Shown here in pieces: positions 56,144 through 64,000 of a DNA stretch of 64,000 nucleotides. Made by a program: the position numbers and the translations under genes. Where the stretch lies: assembly GCA_002412425.1 (NCBI GenBank), contig DHVB01000077.1, positions 1 through 64,000 on the forward strand, in the 5' to 3' direction. The notes under the pieces were generated by a model. The model did no database searches, was not told the origin of the DNA, and saw only the letters and a list, made by a program, of their open reading frames with translations. The stretch is from Bacteroidales bacterium UBA5219. GTDB taxonomy: Bacteria; Bacteroidota; Bacteroidia; Bacteroidales; ML635J-15. Position 1 is the first letter of the stretch; each line of letters begins with the position of its first letter.

Positions 56144-56704
56144 AAAAATTAATTTTATTATTAAAATAACCAACTTAAAACTTAAAGTTTAAGCCTTTTA
56201 AGTAATTTGTTTTATTTGTATTAAATTAATGGATTAAATAAAAAGCACTTACTTTAGGTAAAAGCATTGCTCATAAACTGTAAAAACATGTTTATGTCTA
56301 TTTTAAAGAAATATATTGAAAAAATACAGAATAGAGCGTTAGTGTAAAAATAAAATAATGGGAATAACAATAATTTCACTAAGCTATTTAAAATATAAAC
56401 CATAACACTTTTGTTACTTTTTGTGCAAATATAATAAATTTTTACATATTTCCAAAAAACCATACAGTAAGAACCTTTAAACAAGCAATTTTGCCATATA
56501 ATATTAATATAATAAAATTTTATTTTTACGATTTTTCTAAATATTTTCCTGTGGCTTATTTAGACAATTTCTATATTAGGAATTTATAATATAAAACATA
56601 AAAAATCTGTTTTTAAGACAATTAAAAATATTAACTTAGCGACACTTTTAAAATTGAAATTAATAGTAATAAAATTATTTAAATATTTAATTAATAAAAC
56701 AAAT
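56144..56704. other. 561-bp gene-free region between ablB and nifJ
   Basis: The longest non-coding gap in the window lies between two divergent genes, so it should hold both promoters. I find no convincing TAnnTTTG box, no tRNA-like or riboswitch-like structure and no conserved frame. It is very AT-rich, with a small inverted CTTAAA/TTTAAG pair near 56180. A 76-codon minus-strand frame (56254-56484) looks random. Confidence 0.5.
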
Positions 56705-59700
56705 ATGTCAAAAGAAAAAAAATTTATCACATGTGATGGAAACCATGCTGCTTCACACGTAGCATACATGTTTAGTGATATGGCTTGTATTTATCCTATC
56801 ACTCCATCTTCAAACATGGCAGAGAACGTTGACGAATGGGCTGCTCACGGCAGAAAAAACATTTTTGGTCAAACAGTAAAAGTTGAAGAAATGCAATCTG
56901 AAGCCGGTGCTGCAGGAGCTGTTCACGGTGCGTTACAAGCTGGTGCTTTAACCACCACTTACACTGCTTCTCAAGGCTTGTTATTAATGATTCCTAATAT
57001 GTACAAAATGTCAGGCGAATTATTACCTGCTGTTTTTCATGTTAGTGCAAGAAGTTTAGCTGCTCAAGCACTGTCAATTTTTGGCGACCATAGCGATGTT
57101 ATGAGTACTAGACAAACAGGTTTTGCAATGTTAGCAACTAGCTCTGTTCAACAAATTATGGACTTAGCTCCTATTGCTCACTTAGCAGCAATTAAATCAA
57201 GAGTTCCTTTTATGCACTTCTTCGATGGTTTTAGAACTTCTCACGAAATTCAAAAAGTTGAATATTTCGACAACGAAGAAATGGCTGCACTACTTGATTG
57301 GGAAGCTTTGGATAATTTTAGAAAATCTGCTCAAAATCCAGACAATCCTGTAACTAAAGGTACTGCTCAAAACCCAGATATTTATTTCCAATCTCGCGAA
57401 GCTGCAAATAAATTTTACACCAACATTCCTGACCTTGTTGAGGAGTATATGCAAGAAATCACAAAATTAACAGGAAGAGAATATCACCCATTTACATATC
57501 ATGGTGCAGCTGATGCTGAAAACATTATTGTAGCTATGGGTTCTATTACAGACCTGCTAATCGAAACTGTAGATTACCTTAACAATTCAGGTAAAAAAGT
57601 TGGCGTTATTACAGTACACTTATACAGACCATTTTCTGAAAAATATTTTATGAAAGTTCTTCCAAAAACTGTAAAAAGAATTGCTGTTTTAGACAGAACT
57701 AAAGAAATTGGTGCTAACGGCGAACCTTTATTCTTAGACGTTAAAGAAATGTTCTATAATAAAGAAAACAGACCAATGATTATAGGTGGTAGATATGGAC
57801 TTTCTTCAAAAGACACTACTCCTGCAATGATGATTTCTGTTTTCGAAAATTTAGCATCAGACAAACCAAAAGATAGATTTACTGTAGGAATTGTTGATGA
57901 TGTTACAAATTTATCATTACCATTAAAAGAAAACATTTCTATTCTTGATAAAGGAACTTTCGAAGCAAAATTTTACGGCTTAGGTTCTGATGGTACTGTT
58001 GGTGCTAACAAAAACTCAATTAAAATTATTGGTGATAGCACAGATAAATATTGTCAAGCATATTTTGCTTATGACTCTAAAAAATCTGGAGGTTTCACAG
58101 CTTCTCACTTACGCTTTGGCGACAAAGAAATTAGAGCTCCTTATTTAGTAACTACACCTGATTTTGTTGCTTGCCACGTTCCTAAATATGTAGAACTTTA
58201 TGATGTACTAGAAGGCATTAAACCTAATGGAAGTTTCTTATTGAACTCACTTCATGACGCGGAAGAAACTAAAAAGAATCTTCCTGACCACATGAAAAAA
58301 GTTCTAGCAGAGAAAAATATTAAATTCTATATTATAAATGCTACACAAATTGCAGAAGAAATTGGTTTAGGAAATAGAACTAATACCATTTTACAATCAG
58401 CATTCTTCAAAATTGCTAATGTAATCCCTTACGAAAAAGCTGTTGAACAAATGAAGAAAATGATTGATATTTCTTATGGTTTAAAAGGTGAAAAAATAGT
58501 TCAAATGAACTATAAAGCTGTTGATGCTGGAGCAAGCGTTGTTCAAGTTGATGTACCAGCAGAATGGGCTAATATTAAAACTGAAGGTTTCAAGTTTAAA
58601 AGAGATAGAGAAGTTCCTGAATTTGTTTCAAAAGTTGCTGACGTTATCAATTCTCAAAAAGGAGACACTTTACCAGTTTCAACATTTAACGGTCGCGAAA
58701 ATGGTAGTTTCCCAGCTGGATTAACCAAATATGAAAAACGTGGCGTTGCTGTTAACGTTCCAGAATGGATTCCTGAAAATTGTATCCAATGTAACCAATG
58801 TTCTTATATTTGTCCTCACGCAGCTATTCGTCCTTTCTTACTAACAGACGAAGAAGTTAAAAAAGCTCCTGCTGGAACAAAAACTATTCAAGGTGCTGGA
58901 CCAACAAAAGAATATAAGTTCAAAATGCAAGTTTCTGTTTTAGACTGTACTGGTTGTGGAAACTGTGCTGATATTTGTCCTGCAAAAACTAAAGCTTTAG
59001 TGATGAAACCACTTGAAACTCAAATGGACGAAGTAGATCGCTGGTATTATATGGACGAAACTGTTGGTTACAAAGAAAATGTAGTTGACAAACACTCAAA
59101 TGTTAAAAACTCACAATTCGCTCAACCATTATTTGAGTTCTCTGGTGCTTGTGCAGGATGTGGCGAAACTCCATATATTAAATTAATTACTCAATTATTT
59201 GGCGAAAGAATGATTATAGCAAATGCTACAGGTTGTTCTTCTATTTATGGTGGTTCGGCTCCTTCAACTCCATATTGCAAAAACTACAATTCAGGTAAAG
59301 GTCCTGCTTGGGCGAACTCACTATTCGAAGACAATGCTGAATACGGATTTGGTATGGCATCGGCTATAGAAAAAATGAGAGAAGGCATTGCAATGCGTTT
59401 AAACGAAGCTAAATGGACAGGCGAAGCAGCAGAAGCGGCTAAAGATTGGCTAGCAAATATGGACAACGCAGAAGCATCTGAGAAAGCATCTGAAAGACTA
59501 GTTAAAGCAATTGAAAAGCTAAACGACCCAATTGCAAAAGAAGTAATGAACAAAAAACAATATCTTGTTAAAAAATCAGTATGGATATTTGGTGGAGACG
59601 GTTGGGCTTATGATATAGGTTATGGCGGTCTAGATCACGTTATTGCTTCTGGCAAAGATGTTAATATTTTAGTAATGGATACAGAAGTTTACTCAAACAC

Positions 59701-60226
59701 AGGTGGACAAGCTTCTAAATCAACTCCTACAGCTGCAATTGCTAAATTTGCTGCATCAGGAATGAAAACTCGCAAAAAAGACCTTGGTGCAATGGCAATG
59801 ACTTATGGTTATGTTTATGTTGCACAAGTTGCTGTAGGTGCTAATCATGCTCAGTATTATAAAACAATTAAAGAAGCTGAAGCATATCCTGGACCATCTC
59901 TAATTATTGCTTATGCACCATGTATTAATCATGGCTTAAAAGCAGGAATGGGCAAAACTCAAGACGAAGAGAGACGTGCTGTTGAATGTGGATATTGGGT
60001 TAATTGGAGATACAATCCACAACTTGAAGCTGAAGGAAAAAATCCATTCCAATTAGATAGCAAAGAACCAGATTGGAGCAAATTCCAAACATTCCTTGAT
60101 GGTGAAGTTCGTTACAACTCACTAAAAAAATTGTTCCCAGAAACTGCAGAAGCTTTATTACAAGAAGCTGAAAGAAATGCAAAATGGAGATACAATTTCT
60201 ACAAACGATTAGCTGAACAAAAATAA
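56705..60226 (+). CDS. nifJ: pyruvate:ferredoxin (flavodoxin) oxidoreductase
   Basis: Oxidises pyruvate to acetyl-CoA and CO2 while reducing ferredoxin, a hallmark of anaerobic metabolism. It is the single-chain homodimer type (1173 residues) with all domains in order. The N-terminal domain has YPITPSSNMAE and VEEMQSEAGAAG. Two ferredoxin-type motifs follow, CIQCNQCSYICP (about 693) and CTGCGNCADICP (about 748). The proximal cluster cysteines include CAGCGETPY (about 816), and the TPP site is GGDGWAYDIGYGG (about 964). ATG 56705 is used; the frame is open upstream but the added residues are not conserved. Confidence 0.96.
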   Translation: MSKEKKFITCDGNHAASHVAYMFSDMACIYPITPSSNMAENVDEWAAHGRKNIFGQTVKVEEMQSEAGAAGAVHGALQAGALTTTYTASQGLLLMIPNMYKMSGELLPAVFHVSARSLAAQALSIFGDHSDVMSTRQTGFAMLATSSVQQIMDLAPIAHLAAIKSRVPFMHFFDGFRTSHEIQKVEYFDNEEMAALLDWEALDNFRKSAQNPDNPVTKGTAQNPDIYFQSREAANKFYTNIPDLVEEYMQEITKLTGREYHPFTYHGAADAENIIVAMGSITDLLIETVDYLNNSGKKVGVITVHLYRPFSEKYFMKVLPKTVKRIAVLDRTKEIGANGEPLFLDVKEMFYNKENRPMIIGGRYGLSSKDTTPAMMISVFENLASDKPKDRFTVGIVDDVTNLSLPLKENISILDKGTFEAKFYGLGSDGTVGANKNSIKIIGDSTDKYCQAYFAYDSKKSGGFTASHLRFGDKEIRAPYLVTTPDFVACHVPKYVELYDVLEGIKPNGSFLLNSLHDAEETKKNLPDHMKKVLAEKNIKFYIINATQIAEEIGLGNRTNTILQSAFFKIANVIPYEKAVEQMKKMIDISYGLKGEKIVQMNYKAVDAGASVVQVDVPAEWANIKTEGFKFKRDREVPEFVSKVADVINSQKGDTLPVSTFNGRENGSFPAGLTKYEKRGVAVNVPEWIPENCIQCNQCSYICPHAAIRPFLLTDEEVKKAPAGTKTIQGAGPTKEYKFKMQVSVLDCTGCGNCADICPAKTKALVMKPLETQMDEVDRWYYMDETVGYKENVVDKHSNVKNSQFAQPLFEFSGACAGCGETPYIKLITQLFGERMIIANATGCSSIYGGSAPSTPYCKNYNSGKGPAWANSLFEDNAEYGFGMASAIEKMREGIAMRLNEAKWTGEAAEAAKDWLANMDNAEASEKASERLVKAIEKLNDPIAKEVMNKKQYLVKKSVWIFGGDGWAYDIGYGGLDHVIASGKDVNILVMDTEVYSNTGGQASKSTPTAAIAKFAASGMKTRKKDLGAMAMTYGYVYVAQVAVGANHAQYYKTIKEAEAYPGPSLIIAYAPCINHGLKAGMGKTQDEERRAVECGYWVNWRYNPQLEAEGKNPFQLDSKEPDWSKFQTFLDGEVRYNSLKKLFPETAEALLQEAERNAKWRYNFYKRLAEQK

Positions 60227-60245
60227 GCTATATAATACTGTAAAT

Positions 60246-60280
60246 AAAAAATGGCTACCGATTGAGTAGCCATTTTTTTT
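60246..60280. terminator. intrinsic terminator after nifJ (bidirectional)
   Basis: A stem AAAAATGGCTAC (60247-60258) / GTAGCCATTTTT (60266-60277) has a seven-base loop and flanking A and T runs. It sits between nifJ and the convergent TraB-like gene. Confidence 0.85.
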
Positions 60281-60291
60281 AAATGTTTTTT

Positions 60292-61152
60292 TTAATTTTC
60301 AGTCCACTTGAAAAATACTGGTTCTACAGTATAACCTTTCTTTCTCAATAATTCCAAAACACCATCTTCACCAGCTAAGTGTGCTGCACCAACAGCACAA
60401 AATAAAGATTGTTTTTTAGAAATTTTAAGAAAATTCTTAACCATAACAACATTTCGTTTGATTAAAAAATTCTCATTAAAATCTGCGGGCATAGTAGAAT
60501 CTGTTGATAATTCAAGCATTTTATCTAAATCAAAATTCATATAAGTTTCCAACATTTCATTTAATTTAGACATAGTATCATTTTCAGCAGTATCTGTTAA
60601 AGATTTATACAACATATCTGCCTGTTCTTCTAAACTAATAGCATCAATAGCACTAATTTGATCCATAAATTTCTCTACTCCATAACAAGGCTTTCCAGCT
60701 TTTCTCGCCTCTGTCAAGAAAAATAAATCTAAAGCCAAGTCCATATCTTTTGGCATTTCCAATTGCATTAACTGACTAGACAAGAAAAAAGGCTTCATTT
60801 TATTATATAGTAATACTCCTGCTCCAGTCTTAACCTTAACTATTGAATCTAAAACTCTATATTCTTCTTTTGTATATAATTTATCAAGTGTGTTGTTTTT
60901 CATCAACATTGCATCCATCATTTCTTGCATAGGAATTTCGTCCATAAGAATTTCCATAGCAAAAGCATCGCTACTTTCAAAAGCTTCTAAAACAGACTCG
61001 TCAAAACTAAAAGCTCGTTTATCCTGAATATGAATTGTGCCATAAATATAGGACGGATTTTTAATTTTCTTACCGCTTATTTTCCATAACAAAGACTGAG
61101 AAAACAATGACGAACTTACAAATAACAATAAAATAAAACTGATTTTCTTCAT
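60292..61152 (-). CDS. TraB/GumN family exported protein
   Basis: The 286 residues start with a signal peptide (1-19, ending LFSQ). The TraB/GumN fold, a relative of the Tiki metalloproteases, is marked by YIYGTIHIQDKRAF near 38 and the C-terminal CAVGAAHLAGEDGV. The paired GTxH and GxxH motifs are the proposed metal-binding sites. The substrate and role in bacteria are unknown. It lies downstream of the MFS gene in the same direction, but a strong terminator separates them. Confidence 0.9.
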   Translation of the reverse strand: MKKISFILLLFVSSSLFSQSLLWKISGKKIKNPSYIYGTIHIQDKRAFSFDESVLEAFESSDAFAMEILMDEIPMQEMMDAMLMKNNTLDKLYTKEEYRVLDSIVKVKTGAGVLLYNKMKPFFLSSQLMQLEMPKDMDLALDLFFLTEARKAGKPCYGVEKFMDQISAIDAISLEEQADMLYKSLTDTAENDTMSKLNEMLETYMNFDLDKMLELSTDSTMPADFNENFLIKRNVVMVKNFLKISKKQSLFCAVGAAHLAGEDGVLELLRKKGYTVEPVFFKWTEN

Positions 61153-61174
61153 AATACATTAAATTTATTAATAA

Positions 61175-61212
61175 AAAATATCCTCAAAAATAAAACATTT
61201 TGAGGATATTTT
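61175..61212 (-). terminator. intrinsic terminator of the MFS transporter gene
   Basis: A perfect 15-bp stem (AAAATATCCTCAAAA at 61175-61189 and its complement at 61198-61212) has an eight-base loop. A T run follows on the minus strand. Confidence 0.85.
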
Positions 61213-61240
61213 AAAATTTTATCAAACTTATAAAAATATG

Positions 61241-62899
61241 TTATGATTGAATATTTGGCAATTCAAGTCCATAACCTCTTTTCTTATCAACTGATTTAAG
61301 TACAAACCCTAAAATAAGAGCCGCAACACCAAGCATTGCTAACATAATTAGGGGATTTGTATAATCATAAGAGATAGACGCTTCAGTAGAAGTCATAGTT
61401 CCATCTGCAACAGCTTGTGCAATTTCTGGATTAGACCAATCTAATATCTTACCTATTAATAATGGGAACAACCATAAACCTATATTTTGAATCCAGAAAA
61501 TCAAAGCATAAGCCGAACCAATAATCTTACTATCAACAAGTTTTGGAACACTTGGCCATAGAGCAGCTGGTACCAAAGAGAATGATGCTCCAAGTACTAA
61601 AATTGTTAAGAATGCAACTATTACACCTCCAATATTATTACCTTTAAATTCTGGCAAAATAAATGCAAAAGTTAAATGGCAAACAATTAGTAAAGTTGAG
61701 CCCAACATTAACATTGAAGCTGCCTTACCTTTATTATCAACATATTTTCCTAAAATTGGTGTAATACCAACAGCTAATAATGGGAATACTGCGAAAATAG
61801 ACTCTGCGGATTGACGTTGATAAGCCATATAGCAGAATACTAACAGCGAAATTATTGATACTGCTAGTAATGAAAATTGTACTTGTCTCTTTTTTACAAA
61901 ATTACTAGCGAAAGCAGTAGCTGCCACCACAAGCATAACTATATATTGTACAACTGCAACAAGATTAGAAGCCCAGAAAGATCCTTCTTCAGGTTTTACA
62001 AAATCTAAATTACATTGCAACATATTTACAGCATATTTTTGGAATGGGAAAATAGCTGAATAATATAGAACACATAATAAAGCTACCAACCAGAAACCAA
62101 GACTAGTAAAAATCTTTCCTAAATCACGAATTCTGAATGGGTCGTCTTTTTCTTCTGCTTCACCTGTTTGAGCATCTAATTTTTTATCCATAAAAGCATA
62201 AGCAATAAAAGCAATTAGAGCAATCATTAATAACAATAAACCAAAAGCAACAGAACGAGACACGTCAGGTCTTCCAAAAGCATTTGCAATTACAGGTGAG
62301 AAAATCATACAAGTTGCAACACCCAAGCGAGCCAATGCCATTTCAGAACCCATTGCTAAAGCCATTTCTTTTCCTCTAAACCATTTTACAATACCTCTAG
62401 AAACGGTAATACCTGCCATTTCGACACCACAACCAAAAATCATAAAACCTACAGATGCAAATTTTGCAGAAGCTGGCATACCTCGATAAAATGGAGAAAC
62501 CCCTAATTCATCAAAAATAGGTATATAGTTTAAATTTTCATTAAACCAAGTTTCTAAACTTGAACCCATAAATGCCTCCGTTACTGCATACCAATTAATA
62601 GTAGCCCCAATCAACATTACAATTCCTGATAAAATAGCTGTAAACCTAACACCCATTTTATCCAAAATTATACCTGCAAAAATTAAAAATAGAATGAAAA
62701 CATTCAAGAAGGTCTCAGAACCAGCATAAGTACCGAAAGCTGTAGAGTCCCAACCGCGAGTAGATTCTAGCAAATCTTTTATTGGAGATAAAATATCCAT
62801 AAAGATATAAGCACAAAACATCGCAAATGATAGCAAAATCAAAGCTGTCCATCGAGCAGAAGCTTTGTCTCGCAATAAAGTTTTTGTCTTTTCAACCAT
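61241..62899 (-). CDS. MFS transporter
   Basis: A 552-residue inner-membrane carrier with about 12 helices. The motif-A-like loop (GIILDKMGVRF) lies after helix two, a related loop (GKYVDNKGKAAS) lies in the second half, and a charged cytoplasmic loop (about 235-255) joins the halves. A soluble-looking segment near 110-145 breaks the usual spacing between helices three and four. The closest group I can suggest is the MFSD1-like family; the substrate is unknown. Its promoter is probably the TACATTTG on the minus strand at 62939-62932. Confidence 0.85.
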   Translation of the reverse strand: MVEKTKTLLRDKASARWTALILLSFAMFCAYIFMDILSPIKDLLESTRGWDSTAFGTYAGSETFLNVFILFLIFAGIILDKMGVRFTAILSGIVMLIGATINWYAVTEAFMGSSLETWFNENLNYIPIFDELGVSPFYRGMPASAKFASVGFMIFGCGVEMAGITVSRGIVKWFRGKEMALAMGSEMALARLGVATCMIFSPVIANAFGRPDVSRSVAFGLLLLMIALIAFIAYAFMDKKLDAQTGEAEEKDDPFRIRDLGKIFTSLGFWLVALLCVLYYSAIFPFQKYAVNMLQCNLDFVKPEEGSFWASNLVAVVQYIVMLVVAATAFASNFVKKRQVQFSLLAVSIISLLVFCYMAYQRQSAESIFAVFPLLAVGITPILGKYVDNKGKAASMLMLGSTLLIVCHLTFAFILPEFKGNNIGGVIVAFLTILVLGASFSLVPAALWPSVPKLVDSKIIGSAYALIFWIQNIGLWLFPLLIGKILDWSNPEIAQAVADGTMTSTEASISYDYTNPLIMLAMLGVAALILGFVLKSVDKKRGYGLELPNIQS

Positions 62900-62931
62900 A
62901 ATAGTAATTTTTAGATTTTATTTATTTTTTG

Positions 62932-62939
62932 CAAATGTA
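62932..62939 (-). promoter_or_regulatory. -7 box of the MFS transporter gene
   Basis: TACATTTG on the minus strand lies 32 bases ahead of the ATG and fits TAnnTTTG. Confidence 0.45.
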
Positions 62940-63004
62940 TTATTTTTTAAATAAAAAAGTGATTTTTTAACAAAGAATATTTTTTCATATCAAAAAATTA
63001 TTAT

Positions 63005-63012
63005 TACCTTTG
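63005..63012 (+). promoter_or_regulatory. -7 box of the last secreted-protein gene
   Basis: TACCTTTG lies 44 bases ahead of the ATG at 63057 and fits TAnnTTTG. Confidence 0.5.
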
Positions 63013-63056
63013 CCTTTTAAAAGAATTATAAACTATTATTTATTAATTAATTTAAT

Positions 63057-64000
63057 ATGAAAAATTTTTTCTTCTTAACATTTATGGTTTGCGGATTATT
63101 ATTAGCAAACGGCACTTTTGGACAAACACCTGTAATTAATATCACAGGTCTTGAAAGTGAATATACGGTTTCACAAGACATAGCAATAACTGCTACTATT
63201 AGTTCAAATGGAGCTATTGACTCACTTTGTAGTATGGGATATAAAATTTATAAAGATGATGCTGTTACACCCATTGAGAACATTAGTGATTTTGGAAGTT
63301 TAAATTACAAATTCAGACTTCAAGATGAAGAATTTTATAATGGCACAATTACGCAAGGATCAGGAATGATAGAAATTCAAGTAGGAGAAGATACTTTTGG
63401 TGCTTTTACTTTAGGAATATTTGACACTTATTGTATAGACAGAAATAGACCAGTAAATATTGAAGCTAATTTTACTGAAGTTGGAACTTACAAATTTAAT
63501 CTCACTTTATATTATTGTGAAAACGATGGAGTTGCGACTGGCACAAGTTTTACAGCAGATGCTACTTGCGGTGGTGGTGATCATAATGATGCAACTGCGC
63601 AAACTTGCGAAAGCCCTACAATTTTTGCTACTAAAAATTTTGAAATAAACGTTGTTGCAGCAGACGAAATTACAATCATTAGCCAATCTGAATCAACAAG
63701 CATTTGTGAAGGCTCAAGTACAACTATTTCTGTTGATGCTACAGCAAACAATTCACTAACAATAAATTATAAATGGTATAAAGATGGAACAGAATTTGGT
63801 AATACTACTAATGCAATAACCGTTGATGCAGAAGGCGATTATTACTGTGAACTAACCGCAGGTACTGCTTCTGCAACGACCGAGACAATAAGCATTACAT
63901 ATCATCCAACACCATCAATTTCTTTAAACCCAACAACTCCTATGTGTTCTGGAGAGGCTGTGGTTTTAAATCCTGGAGAGTTTGCGTCTTATGAATGGAG
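63057..64000 (+). CDS. large secreted Ig-domain protein, 5' part (runs off the window)
   Basis: From ATG 63057 the frame is open to the window end (314 codons, no stop), so the gene is partial at its 3' end. It starts with a signal peptide (about 1-23; MVCGLLLANGTFGQ) and a beta-rich domain (about 25-200) containing SLCSMGYKIYKDD and several cysteines. Ig-like repeats follow: SICEGSSTTISV, NYKWYKDGTEF, GDYYCELTAG and then MCSGEAVVLNPGEF. The style matches T9SS-exported adhesins of Bacteroidota, in which a type B sorting domain usually closes the protein. That end is not visible here. Confidence 0.85.
   Translation, partial: MKNFFFLTFMVCGLLLANGTFGQTPVINITGLESEYTVSQDIAITATISSNGAIDSLCSMGYKIYKDDAVTPIENISDFGSLNYKFRLQDEEFYNGTITQGSGMIEIQVGEDTFGAFTLGIFDTYCIDRNRPVNIEANFTEVGTYKFNLTLYYCENDGVATGTSFTADATCGGGDHNDATAQTCESPTIFATKNFEINVVAADEITIISQSESTSICEGSSTTISVDATANNSLTINYKWYKDGTEFGNTTNAITVDAEGDYYCELTAGTASATTETISITYHPTPSISLNPTTPMCSGEAVVLNPGEFASYEW

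Noticed and set aside
56254..56484. 76-codon minus-strand frame in the gap before nifJ
   Set aside because: Composition is dominated by Phe, Tyr, Ile and Lys as expected from random AT-rich DNA; no start-site signal and no recognisable domain.

Overview
The window is AT-rich (about 30 % G+C by eye) and comes from a member of the Bacteroidota, most likely an anaerobic relative of the Bacteroidales. Evidence: type IX secretion (T9SS) C-terminal sorting domains of both kinds, gldF and gldG, a fused MurF-alanine racemase, the long Bacteroidota form of NusB, a DUF3276 PUR-type protein, and repeated TAnnTTTG promoter -7 boxes just ahead of genes. A pyruvate:ferredoxin oxidoreductase points to anaerobic metabolism. 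I see no rRNA, tRNA, CRISPR array, phage or insertion sequence.

Layout. 1-6.2 kb: a GlcNAc-kinase-like ATPase and a 1600-residue SprB-type adhesin. 6.2-9.0 kb (minus): rsmI, an M28 peptidase and a conserved hypothetical in one operon. 9.0-12.1 kb: thymidine kinase and murF-alr. 12.1-15.3 kb (minus): a short serA and a T9SS-exported repeat protein broken by a one-base frameshift. 15.5-17.4 kb (minus): O-methyltransferase and M16 protease. 17.5-25.2 kb (plus): YjbQ, small lipoprotein and membrane proteins, two barrel-like proteins, YgiQ, an acyl-CoA synthetase and an alpha/beta hydrolase. 25.4-34.1 kb: an energy-metabolism block with etfB, etfA, a membrane cytochrome b/Fe-S protein and a CCG-domain protein (together a probable split ETF:quinone oxidoreductase), a GH92 mannosidase lipoprotein, enoyl-CoA hydratase and 3-hydroxyacyl-CoA dehydrogenase. 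34.1-35.2 kb: a two-gene cassette of a DUF3883-like PD-(D/E)XK nuclease and a very acidic 88-residue protein. 35.5-40.0 kb: aminopeptidase C, an asparagine-synthetase-like protein and a glycosyltransferase. 40.0-46.7 kb: gldF, gldG, a DUF4340 protein, dnaN, a DnaQ/ExoX-type exonuclease and an exported LPP20-like protein. 46.9-51.0 kb: DUF3276 (minus), then nusB, DUF1573, yajC, ybbR-like, coaE and a TerB-DnaJ protein. 51.0-56.1 kb: T9SS M43 metalloprotease (minus), uvrB, ablB-like acetyltransferase (minus). 56.7-64.0 kb: nifJ, TraB/GumN protein and MFS transporter (minus), and the 5' part of another large secreted protein that runs off the window.

Most of this is chromosomal core. The least explained part is the nuclease/acidic-protein pair at 34.1-35.2 kb, which I rank as the best candidate for an undescribed system. 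Also notable are the split ETF:quinone oxidoreductase locus, the frameshifted repeat protein, an asparagine synthetase with a degenerate glutaminase domain, and short dispersed intergenic repeats.
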